A stretch of 64,000 nucleotides of DNA from Hofstenia miamia. Taxonomy: Eukaryota > Xenacoelomorpha > Acoela. Of the stretch, positions 34,814 through 47,600 are shown piece after piece. The first letter of the stretch is position 1; each line of letters starts with the position of its first letter. The DNA is taken from positions 1-64,000 of the forward strand of contig SCFE01000093.1 of the NCBI GenBank assembly GCA_004352715.1, given 5' to 3'. Position numbers and translations under genes: made by a program. The notes under the pieces were generated by a model that saw only the letters and a list, made by a program, of their open reading frames with translations, did not search any database and had not been told where the DNA came from.

Positions 34814-35118
34814 CCCAGTAAACATTGAACTGTTGTCGCGACGTCGTTTTTGTAGTGTATTGGCGTTTAATAGGCGTTCAATTATTTGAGTGGCGTATAT
34901 AGTGCGAATTAGTGGCGGTGTATAATTCCGTCTACAAAAAATATTTAAAAATAGGAATAATTTTAGTATTATTATAATTTGAAGATAAATTTTTAAAAAC
35001 TGCATTTTTATTGATAGTTTGTCGTTTTATTGTGAAAAGACATTGTTTTGTAATGCCGTTTTAGTGCCCTTATTATGTCGTTCAGTGACGTCGTTACGAC
35101 AGTTCTATGTTTACTGGG
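34814..35118. mobile_element. MITE with CCCAGTAAACAT inverted ends
   Basis: The left end CCCAGTAAACATTGAACTGT and the reverse complement of the right end CCCAGTAAACATAGAACTGT match over about 33 bp, continuing GTCG-ACGTCG. 305 bp. AT on both sides may be the target duplication. Superfamily not identified. Short frames inside are incidental. Confidence 0.75.
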
Positions 35119-36035
35119 ATCCGGCAAATTGCGTACTAATATTTTGAAACGCTAAAACTTATTCTAGAATATTTTAAAAGCACAAGGTGGCCTAAAATAT
35201 AACTTCGGCAACTGATACCCTTTCGTTATTGGCTTGTCAAAACTTCAAAATGCTGAATATTTTGTTTAATAATGAACGAAACATTTAAAAATATACTCAA
35301 TGAATGAATTCAAGATATTTGTAATTCAAGAAAAGTGTAAAATCATTGAATACTACCCGATAATAGAGAAGGTCAACCTTGTAATTTACAGAAAAAAATA
35401 ATTTGGCAAAAAAAATGCAAAATCAAGGATGCAAGATTTGGAGTTTTGCCTAAGTCAATTCAATTTTCAAATGAGGATAAGAACGAAATATATATGCTGG
35501 AAAAAGATCTGGTAGTAAAGTCCACTTCAAATACCTGAAACAACTAAGAAAGTTATGTGGAAATTTCTATTTTAATCAGGTTGTTTCCATAGCAAATATA
35601 TTCCTCTAAAAAATCGATCAAATGAACGCGTTAATGAGAATGTTTTATGTATGAATTGCCTCAAAGGTTTATTGGATTTATCAAATATATAATCGAGTTT
35701 GCCTTGCATATTTATATATTGGAAGTCATTGTAGGAGTTAACATGCACAAGCACTGAAAACTTTCGGATCTGCTATCAACATTATTTTGTATTGTTAAAT
35801 ATCATTCTGAATATAGATGTATGCTGCGAATATTAGTATAGTGCTATGTGTAATGCAAATCATTAAGATCATATTCAAATATTTCTTCAACTACACTTAA
35901 GCCTTGAGACATATGTATGAATCAATACTTTTATAATATAAAATATATTTTGTAAAATTAAAAATCTTATATACATAATGTACAAAACTGTTCTACTTCG
36001 TGCATTCAGTGTGTCAAAAAACAATCCAAGAAAAA
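35119..36035 (-). other. Presumed 3' untranslated and intergenic region of the CSPG4-like gene
   Basis: Downstream (minus sense) of the stop codon at 36036. AATAAA on the minus strand is near 35670, about 365 bases past the stop, and may be the polyadenylation signal. Otherwise AT-rich. Confidence 0.4.
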
Positions 36036-38632
36036 TTAAAGCCAATACTGACTTTGTCTTAATCCCGGTGCTCTGGTATCTCTTCTATATCCATTATCTA
36101 ACAAAGACTGATCTTCTGTAGGCAAAGTTCTGGTTTCTACATAGCCACGGCCATCCATTCTGACCATGGTTTTATAGGAAGGATGATTTGTAGGCGAATC
36201 TCTATATCCACAACTTCCCTCCTCACTGTGATTCCAATCGTAATCTTCACTAGCTCCTACAGGATCGCACAACATGGCATTCGGATCTCCAATATGGGGG
36301 ATGTGCCTTTTTAGGCGAGTTACTGCTACAGATGGTATTGCTGCACTGCGTTCAGTGAGTAACTGATGACTGCCTGCACCGCCTGTCAAATCAGAAGCAT
36401 AACTACTCGTCACGCATGAATCAGGATGAGTAGATCCATTGTTGTCTTTATAGTCTGGAAGAGTTGGTATATGTGAATCTACCAGAGGGGTAACCTTAAC
36501 AAACCCAGGATAATCACGCGGAAGGTCTGTATCCTTGGTGCTGTATTCTAAAGGAGGAGATATCAGCGTTGAAAGATGGTTATTGTAATCGCCAGATTTC
36601 GTTCTCTTTCGTCCTCGGCGCCTGCATAAAAATAGCACAATAACACATACAAATAATGTCAACAACGCTGCAGGTATGATGACTGCAATTAGATCTAGAT
36701 TAGAATTTTTCTTGGAATCAGTTGAGTTTCCACTAGGCAAACTAGCTGAAAAAAGAATCAATTGAATAACAACCGTTACCGACTGTGCCCCCACCATGAT
36801 AATTTCTAACGAAAGCTGATATTTGTTCCTAGAAATATCTTCATAGATAGTTGCGTTGCACATTATGACTAAAGATCGCGAGTTAATGTCAGACTGTGAA
36901 AATACAGTTTGAGTCGAGATTCGTCTGCCTTGATTAGAATCGGTGTAAAGCTTTAGAACACATTCATCCGAAATTGAAATGATAGTGTAACCGAGAGTAG
37001 ATTCTTGTTTCTTTGTCAACATTCCAGTATCAAAATTTGATTGGTTGAATACGAACTCCATCCCATTGTACAAAACAATTTTTTTAGTGATTTTGACTTT
37101 AGGTACTACTTGAATCTCTTGCGTTACAACAACATTATCAAAATGCTCATAAAACAAATGAGAAATAGCTAATACAAATGAATCGTTAGAGTTATGCTTA
37201 AAAGAATTCATTTTGTAAGCAACCCGACCCCTAACAATATCATTGTACAAAAAACGATCGCAACGTTCACTCGCCAACATAATAACTCCAAACTGCGGCT
37301 GTTGTTTAATGAAAAACTTAATGCCTTCTTTGTATACGTTGGTGAACATATTTAAATGACTTGGTTCAAATCTGACGGAAAATTCACCTTGCAACAAATT
37401 AATGGGCTCTGGTGCAACATAGAAGTTCGGTTCCATCACATTTATGGCAAAGTTAAGAAATACTTGACTGTTTATGACATCTTTTGAGTCGAGGTCTTCA
37501 CCTTGCAAAGATAGGGTACAATCCATTGAGCTCTCACCATCATGGCGTAAAACTATACTTCCAGAGTCAATGCTCTGCTGTGTGAACTGAATTAAAGCAT
37601 CGTTTGGAGCATACAAATCTGCAAAAAAACAGTCGCCTACCGATTCACGAACATTGTACCGAATGAACATGGGGTGGGTGTCTAGATCAGTGCACAGAAG
37701 AGTGTTGTTGTTTATCGATAGAGTTCCATACATAAGTAAATTAATTTTCACTAATGATTTGGTTCTAAGAGCCAGAGGCTTTTCGTTGTTCAGGATAATC
37801 CTGAAATACACTTTCTCCATATAAAAAAAAATCCAAGTTCTTGATTGTATATCCCAGAGACCTACCTTAACGGAAAGCACATCTTCTGAAGAGTCATCTT
37901 TTAAATTATTCGTATAACTAATTTTTTTCTGCATGATGTCATCCATTGTGAATCTCTCTAGGACATTATTGCTGCTTGTAAGCAGCCACCCGTGCTTAAC
38001 CTCCCTCTTAACTAAAAACGCAACTTCATAAGCACTTTGCGAAAAATATCTGTTTTCATGATACCAAAAATTGGAGGCATCAACGACATCTCCACTTAAG
38101 TAAACTTTTCCGTTCTTTTGGACAAAAATAGGTAAATTCAATTTCATGGCACTTGGGTGTTCAGAATTCGTGTTATTGTACGCAACTAATATGTCAACAG
38201 TGAATGAAAATTTAACTGTTCTATTAGGAACAGATGCCCGCAGACGAATCCGATCGTTTTTCATCCATCTAAAAGTACTGTCTTGCTTATGTAAATAACC
38301 GATCTTAGAAATCTCTTTGCCGTCAAATCTAGTGATGTTCATTACATAGCCCTGAAATGTCTTCCTTAGTAAAATACCACTGCGAGGCTGATCAATGACT
38401 TCATAAATGAGGGAAAACAACTGATTATTATCTTGACAACGGTTGCTGGTAATTAATGCAATCGATTCCTGAGTGAACATAGTGACAGAGAATGGATAAG
38501 CTAAAAACAACGGAGATATGGGACGAGATAGTGTCAGTTTTTGTGGTATAACTGTAAAGAAGTAGGACCCAATAACATGACTACCATCTGTAACTTTGAA
38601 AGTAAATCCAATCGCAGAATTTTCAATTTTTT
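36036..38632 (-). CDS. CSPG4: CSPG4-like gene, last exon: distal CSPG repeats, TM helix, cytoplasmic tail
   Basis: About 864 codons entered in phase 1 after the acceptor TTTTTTAG. The first ~650 residues are extracellular CSPG repeats (IGFTFKVTDGSHVIGSYFF at the start). The transmembrane helix lies at about 36626-36697. The tail contains PLVDSHIPTLPDYK, a serine/threonine-rich middle and the C-terminal SQYWL. One unbroken 2.6 kb coding exon, unlike the short exons before it. Confidence 0.95.
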
Positions 38633-41600
38633 CTAAAAAAAATGTGATCAAAATGGAATCTTAAATTTTCAGGAGTTTTAGAAAAAAAACGTCATAGTCT
38701 AAAGAATAGAATTGAAATCTTCAATAGTTTCAATTTTTCACAATACAAATTACCCCTCCAATATTACTATTCCGGAGTTACTTTACTAAGTAGAGTTGTT
38801 CATGTAAAACACTAGTTTATAAAAACATGTACAATAGTTCAAAATTTAATGTCTACAGATTTAAAAATTCATATTGAAATCAGGTTAGAGGCACTAAGAT
38901 CACTTCATCTCAAATTATATAAATCATCTCTAAAAATTCAAAATGGAATTTTATTTTTTAATTTATTACGGTTCGTATGTCTAGATATTGACATTGGCCG
39001 GAAATTCATGCCTGAGGTAGCCACAATTCAGCATGGTCCATTATTATTAATGCCAATTCAGCCCAGTTCTTGAATTTTGGTTTGATAGATGAAAGTTATA
39101 AAATTTACACACTGAAAATTGAAAAATTAACCTAAGTTTTAGAATAATGATTCCAATCTAAAATTTTAATTACTTTGCAACACAGTTTATAAATTATACA
39201 GCATTCACTGCATTTGTGCTCATTTTTTTCAAATACCTTAGCCTCAAGCTAAGTCCAACCCAATAAAGACGACTCAGCTATTCCTGAGCAAATTTGAAAT
39301 TTTAGTGAATCTACTAACAAAATGCAATTGCTTGCAAACAACTAAAAGTACCTCGCTGTCCTTTTATGTGCCGAAAGACAACTAATTGCTTGTTTACATC
39401 ACTTTGTGTAAATGACGTAATCGGTGTTCCATTGTCACTTTTGAAAAATAGACTGCCTTCCTGAACCCCTTCAATCTTATATACCAATTTATCAGCGCCA
39501 GTGCTGCGATCTGCGGCTTCTATCATATCTTTGGATAAGGCACATTCTGAGTCTAAAATACAACGTTTAATTCTTTATCATCAAAAATAGCAAATGAAAC
39601 AATAAATGCTCAGGGGTTGATACAGAAAATATTGATGGATTGGTATTATTTTCTTACAAATGCATACATAATCCCATTTACTAAAAAGAAATGTGCTACG
39701 TATAGAATGTAAATTCGCATATAACATAGGATCGAAATATTTATCAAGTTCACCTTTTATTGTTGAAAATTTGCCTGTTCGCCTTGTTAGGAGGCGCTAA
39801 GAGGAAGCATTGCATTCCTATTCAAATTTAAGGCGGGCGATTTTTTTGGGGCTCAAAGCAATGTGTTATTAACATTCGCTTTCAAAAAAGAAATTTACAA
39901 CGCATTACATAAATTTGTATATCATTATTGGATAAAGCAGACGATTTATACATTTATTTTATTTATAAAATATGGGTAAACAAATTTTGATAAGTTTCTC
40001 TTTGGAGGTCGGAATTCCCCTCTAAGAATAGAAGTCTGATGAAACAGAGCTTCTGATGTCTGCGAATATATATATATATATATAGTTATATATAGTGATA
40101 TACTACAAATTTACCCGCAAATCTGTAGATAATTCCAACTTACAATGTATCTCATGAAACCATACCTTAGGAAAAGAAAATTTTACGGAAAATAATTGAC
40201 TTACTAGTTTGGGATTGTAGACAATTTTTAATTAGACAGGATTAACTCAAACCTAGGTCAACCTTCAAGAGAGGAAATAATAAGCAGCTTTGGGTACACT
40301 ATGCCAAATACAGATTAAAATTTTCTAGAAAGATCAGTTCAAAAAAGAATGTGTATACAACATTAAAAACGTATAATTGATTTATTAGTGTTGCTCAATG
40401 AAACAACTATATTAAGACTACATTTGTGAACAGCAGTAATTTATTAGCAGTTTCTAAATTGGCGTATGCTATACCCCAATGGCATATAACGCAATTGTTT
40501 CATGTCAGGCCAACCGTTAATGCTAGCACTAATATCAGCTTTTAACCAAACATGGTTAATACGAAAACCACAACTCAAGAGGTTCATGAAATTTTATATA
40601 ACATGATTATTTGACTTAATATAGAATATCTTAGACCGTTTTTGAAAATAAAAATATACAATTTTTTGAAGGAAAAGCAATTAAAAAACCATTTATTAGA
40701 AAAATCTAATATAATTCATGGTACATTATAAACACTGAGTATGGTTAAGGCCACTGACGGCTTACTGCAGCCTTTTTGAGCAATTAGCACAACTGAGTCT
40801 CGTGTTTATTGGCACAGAACTAATCTGATTGCTGACCTGTAGAAATGCTTATTCTATGATATCCGACAACGGTAGCTTGGTATAAGTCCGTCGTCCTCAT
40901 GGGGTCTAATTAGCCCTTGAAATCTTTCCTGAAATTTAGAAGGTTCATCTTTCGGTTTGGGTTGAGCAGAAAAAAGCATTTCAATGCAGTAAAAACTGAT
41001 GGATTTAAAATATTCACAGGGAATTTCCTACACCATTTCTTTGAATGAAACCTTAGATGGTATGAAGATTGACGATTGAGTCATATATTAACCCACCAAT
41101 TTCAGTATTAATGTTGGAATCCTCTATCCTCTCTAAATTTTCGTTTGGAAGATTATGATTCCCACTGATCAAAATATGTCCCAAAAACCTGGTAATCTTC
41201 CACATTGAAACTGATCATTTTGTCTCTGAGCAAATAGACCTGTATAAGTCGTGATATATATGGAATAATTTCTAATGTTAGATATCTTTTGAAAATTTGA
41301 TAGGCAGGATGGCCACTCAGTTCTGCAACATCCTCTTGCACATGATATATTTCCTGAAGATGTAAGAATTGATTTGCTCCTTTACTTTATCACGTCCAAT
41401 ATCAAGATTAGGTTCACTTTGCATGGTCGTCAGCATCATGCTGTATCACCAGAAATTTCTTCACGTATGAAATTTCGTTCAAACATGGCATCTTCTTGGT
41501 TGCTGGTAAAGAATCAACACTTCTCGGCACGTTTGGGCGTCCGTACCTTCCGAAGCCAATGTTCTGATTTCGAGGACATATACTTTATTTCATGAAGAAG

Positions 41601-44600
41601 CAATTTGAAAATACAATTGTTGGTTTCCTATCAATTGTACTGCAGTTATTAATCATTTTTTCAACACCAAAGAAATTAACACAAAAAATTTTTTATTGAT
41701 ACAAATACATATTTGCATCATTCGATATTAAAAAATTGTCATCTTTGATTCGTTACAGCCAACATTTCCACTGATGTGCGTATATATTTCTTGTAATTTC
41801 CAAAAAAACTGTTTTTCCCTGCATTAAACAACATACCAGTTGTTTAGGTTTCCAAATAAAAACTATAGGGAGTAAACGGTTGAGCAGAGGTAATATTTAA
41901 ATGTAGCAATTGCATAGGGGAATGGCCAGTAATGACCAGTTTAAACCTATATGAACTTTAGGGAAAGTTAAACTGAACACATTTAACTATAGCTTAAACA
42001 TACAAAATTACATTTAAACGTCGCTTAAAGTTTAAGGGTTAAGGTTAAGATATCATAAGCAGGCGATTGCGAATTGTTTTCATAGAGAATCGATTTCGGC
42101 GGTTTTTGCGATAGAAATTTCGCGGTGGAAAAAGCCCTTTTGAAATTTGCGCGAGATGGCAAAATACCTAGAATTTTGACTAATTGCTACTGTAACCAAT
42201 CTTTGAACAATTTGCCGGTTACTCCCACGAGCAAAATAAAAACGTAATTTAACGCTAATAGTTTGAATTGAAGCTAAAATATAAACTGCAGTTTAAACTT
42301 TGAAGTTTAAATCATTGCCACATTTATATAAACTTGTATTTAACCTAAAGTTTGAGCTTAGTTTAAACGGAAGTTTAAATTGGTCATCAAGGGAATGACA
42401 GGTCAAGAATAACTGAAATTTAACAACGTACTGATAATTAGATAAAGGCTGCCTAACTTTGAGATGACTGGAGAGAACTTATCTATCACTCGGATGGTGA
42501 TGAAAACCTGTGTAAATGCTTTGCAATTAATGTCCAGACGAGCACATCGACATGTGAATTTTAGAATATCAACAGCTGCTGTGCTTCCAACATGGGCATA
42601 AGATGTCAACGGCAGACTATTGATCATAAAAGTAGAATCTTTCAGAGGCTCTCCTAAATTACTCCTATTCAAAATTTACAAAATAGTAGATTCCTCTTTA
42701 CTTAATAACTAGTTAAATTACATCGTGAATTCATAAAATAATGAAATGAAATTTCAAATTCTTATACGGAATATTGAAATGGGCACGATGAAGTCCTTAA
42801 GTTCACACTTTGAAAACACAATATAAATTGCACTCTCCCAATAAAATTTTACATGGATATTGTACTAACCTTCTGAATCCACCAAAGTGCCAAACATGGG
42901 GCGATTTAGGAGTTCAAGACGAAAATCCTTTTGTGACATAAAGTAGGGCTCCATTCGAATAAGACTACTGAGTACAACTGTTTGACCGATGCCAATGGAA
43001 ACGTTAGTGGCGATGAGAGTCACAGAATTGGGCATTATTTCGATTTCAAAGACTACATCCACTGCGGCATCTCCATTTGTCACTTCGAAAGTTATGGAAT
43101 CATTATGCGCTCGCAATCGTTGGTGGGTATGCTCGTATACCAATAAGTTATTATTAATGTCCTCTTGGGAGAAAGAATTTATTGGATACTTCTTTTCCTA
43201 AATAAAACCTAAATTTATTGATTATCGCCAAAATAAGAATTAGATACACTTCAACCTAAATTTGGCTTTCGAAAAGTTCTTTCTATAATAGTTCAAGAAT
43301 TCGTTGCAGGAAGGAATAAAATTCGTGCATTATGCAATTTTTCAAAAATTTGCAATATAGAAATCTTTAACTCAAATATATACAATAATATACTGCAAAA
43401 TGAGATTCAGTTTTTTGTTTTTGAAGTTCACTAAATTTTTATATTTATTTAGAATTTTTCAAAACTAGATAAAATAGGTACGATACGTAGTCTTAATCTA
43501 AAATTTACAAGAACACATTTTGATGACATTAAATCTGAGGCTGATCGTTAGAAATTAGTAAAGTATTCATATAAACTGCGTGATAACTTATTGAAACAAA
43601 CATTTGTAAGCCTGCATTGTGTATTTAACAATGTACCTTATTTTTTAGCTTTAACCGGCCATATTTGGGATGGCGATTGACATAATATTTTATGTAGTAG
43701 GGAACGAAGTCTGAATGGTAGGCATGAAGATATTCCATCGAAATAACTGCATTTCCACCTCTTTTGACTTCAAGAGCAGACAAACGAGTCAACTTGGGAG
43801 CCAATAGATCTTTTCGAATGAGCACATTCACCTATACGATGCATGTAAATATAAAGCAAGCTTAAGCTAATCCCAACGCCTCATTAACAACTAATGATAC
43901 TGGACTATATGAAATATAAAACATTTATTAAGGCTTAGTAGGACCAGCATTTTGTTGGTGCCAGGTCTATTAGATTTGGTCCCGTCCGGTTTCATATCAG
44001 TCGCTTGAAATTTTCTGCTCGAATTGTGTCATGCGTTCTCACAGCCAAAATCTATTTTGCATAAAATTGACAAAAAGTTATGAGGAATATTCTGTAATTT
44101 TTTATCCGCTCGACATATTTAGTCTAATGGCATTGAATGGTCTCGCAGAAACTAATTTCAATGTCTTCTGTTCTATCTAAATTCAAAATTCTTCGTTTGG
44201 GTAACAAGTTTACCCAAAATAAAAAATACAGCGAAGCGCAACAAAATAATAACCGTTATATTTATATTCTTTTATATTTCATATCTTTATTGCATGTTTA
44301 TAGCAGTACAACAAATATATATATTTATAAAAATATATATAAAAATGATGTACAAATCTACAAACTAAAGATACTTAAAATAAATCTAAAAAAACACAAA
44401 ATTTACAAATTATAACTTAAATTTTTTGCAATGGAATTTTTGAATGCCCGTATTTACATTGGTTTGTAAACAAATTTTTTTTCAATAGTTTCTTAACTGT
44501 TCTTATATTATGTTCTTTTCTTATCTGTAGTGGTAACTTTTTCCAATATTTACAAACTGTAGGTGTTAAGGCGTCTCTCCAAAACTTATTTTTTATTTAA

Positions 44601-47600
44601 ACATTTTTCCTCGAATGGTAAATCCATCTGTTATGTTACAACAATAGCAAGAAAAATTAACAGGATCTTGAAAAATAAATATTTCTCTAAAAAATGCGAA
44701 GATTTTTCATTTATTAAATTGATTAATTCGAAAAGGTGAAAAAAAATACTACGTTAATGAACACACAAAATTCGTTTGGATTCATTTGGACGTGTAATGC
44801 CTTAAATTTCAACATTGCCTACGCGGTTAAAATGCATGGATTCCGTTGAAAGATTAGTAATCTAAATAGGGTTACCCATCACTAGACTCAATATTTCAAA
44901 GCTAATTCGGATTACTGGTAATACAGCGTTATTAGGGTAAAAAATTTTGTTCCTTGATACAGCACTGGGTATAATATAAGAGAAACATACCTCTACCAAA
45001 GACGTTAAATCTTGACAAGTCATATTAAATTCAAGAATCTCTGTGACTTCTTCAAATTGGTCTTGGGATTCATAAACAATCATTCCATCCCTGACATTGG
45101 CATGGGTGAAGTACGAATTTCCAACAGATAAAGAGCCAAAAAATAGTTCCGAGACAAGATGATACGAAACATCTTGCGCTACAAGATACATGTTCGTTTC
45201 TACTTCAAAAACACTGTCGTTCAAAACCAATTTGGTACCGCGTTTCATTTCCACAAGCGCAGGAACGTTGATATTAATATAGGCATCTGATGGCTAAATA
45301 TTGCATTTATAAAAACATCAAAACATTTTGTTTGTAAACAGTTATTCGGGATTTCAATTCAAAATTAATGGATCTGGATTCAGTGATTTCTGTTTAATGG
45401 TTTATAAATTATTCGAGTTATAAGCTAAAAGTTGACTTAACAGAAAGTGCATATAGAATAGGGTATATTGTGATAGCAAACGTTCAAATCTATTTCAAAG
45501 TTGGGTGTAAGCACTCGTTATTATAATAAATTACATTTTTTAGTAAAGAGAAATATACGGTATTACAATAATGCATAGAACTCTACTATCAGAATATGTA
45601 TTCGTTACCTATGCATTTCTTTACATAGACTATTACTTAAGTAGACTGTACATTTAGGTATTTTTTGAAAAGCTTTTTCAAATATTGTTATCAACAGAAT
45701 AAATATGCAAAAATATTAAAACATTACTTATACTTACATATTAAATACTAGACTTACTTATAAGTTTATATTTGAATTAAATTAATAAGTAATAAGCAAA
45801 GCAGTAAGTAATTTAAATTTTGTAGTTTTTCAAAAGTAATAAGCAACATTTATTGCTATAAAAATATCATTTTGGATAACTGAAAATGGTTAAAACGCGA
45901 GTGTTTGGAAATTTAAAAGTAATTCAAGATTAATTCTGAAGTTTCTAATAACCTTTCATTCTGAAAAAACTGTAAAAGTTAAAACGGTATGCGATCGTTT
46001 CATACAACATCGCGACTCATTGGAATGCATAATTATATTCTATAGACAAATACAAATCTATGAAGATTATAATAGGTGTTTATTTGGTAATTTTGACGGT
46101 AAATACCTAACAATCAAGAATGTTTAAATATAAATAAGCATTTTGAAGGAAACCTTTATATACGTTGTCGCCGTTTCAAAACCATCTCCGTCTGATACCC
46201 AAAACATAAGAAGGCTCTCTGATGCCTCGAAACCAATATGTTGCAAGCAGATTGATCCTGCACGTAAACTTCGCTGTGTGAAATTAAGGACTGTCGATCC
46301 GTTGTTGCAAAAACGAATCTGCGAGTGTTGAACAGGGTTGTATGCGTACCTAAAAAATACAAAGCAATTTCTAGCACAGTATAATACGTCTCACAGCCTT
46401 AGACTTTAATAAAAACAAGGATGCATAATAAAAATATTTATAATGGACATACACAAGATCATCGTCATCGAAGTCAACATCAGGATCATGGAACAAGAAA
46501 ATCTTCTCAGAAAGCCTTCGTTTACTATTGAACACAACTGTGATATTTTCAACTCTTACTGCCACGGGCCTTTTATCGTTGACAAGCCTTATTCTGACAG
46601 GGACCAATAAAGTGAGATTTTTTACTGGAAATGCGTAGCCTAAAATATTGTACAGTTATAATATCTATCTGAATACATTGAAACTTATGGATATTTTTAG
46701 TCATCGAAATTGATTTTAAATTGTGATTAACTCAGTATAAAAATTCACACTTATTGTTATAAAAACTCACCTGCAAGCTCATCAAAATTAGGCAAAGTGA
46801 CAGGGCTGACATCAACAGTGAATGAATCCATTTTGGTTTCGGAACCATCGTGTTTGTACGATACCAAGCCGTCTGAAATGTTGAACTTGGAGAATTTATT
46901 GGTAACGAAGCTTTTCGGAATATCCTCGTTAGCGTCTAGAAGAACTTTTCCGTGCTAAATAATTGATGTAAAGACATCATATATCTTCAAAATTACTCTT
47001 CAGAATAGTATAATGTCATTCGAAATATATTCTCAAATATAAAATATTTATTCCAAAGAATTGCAAAGTTATAAACACATTCACAAAATATATGCATAAA
47101 TTAAGTTACAAAAGAAATCATATAAAATCAACTATACAAAAATTTAATTTTCAAAAGAAAGAGAATCAATATCAAAAGAAACAAAAATAACAATAAAATA
47201 CCAGATTAAGAAAAATTGGCATCATGGTTGATGGTTTACTGAAAGAGTTGGCTTAAAAACTGAAATAGCGTGACGTTATGAGAATAGCATTACCCTCTAA
47301 AGAATCACTGACAGTTGCTGCAAAACAATTGTCTGATTACGAACTTATGTTCAGTGTTAGTAAACCGAGATGCAGCCATTGAACAAATTCTTTGAAGGTG
47401 TTTGATGGCAAGAGGAGACGAACCTCCAAGAGATTCAGCAGACAAAGGAGTAAACTGAATTCCTGAAGCAAGACAAGATGTGGCGTGTTTGGCTATTTTA
47501 CGATCACCTGCAACTTCGAGAGCGTGACCAGCGGCAATTCCAGCATAAGAATAGGGAGCGAGAGCAGCTTTAGAAGCACGATTAAATATAGCATCACGGA

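Noticed and set aside
40850-41600. Possible LTR-retroelement pol fragment in a CSPG4-like intron
   Set aside because: Phrases such as FNVEDYQVFGTYFDQW loosely recall a gypsy motif, but no second motif supports it.
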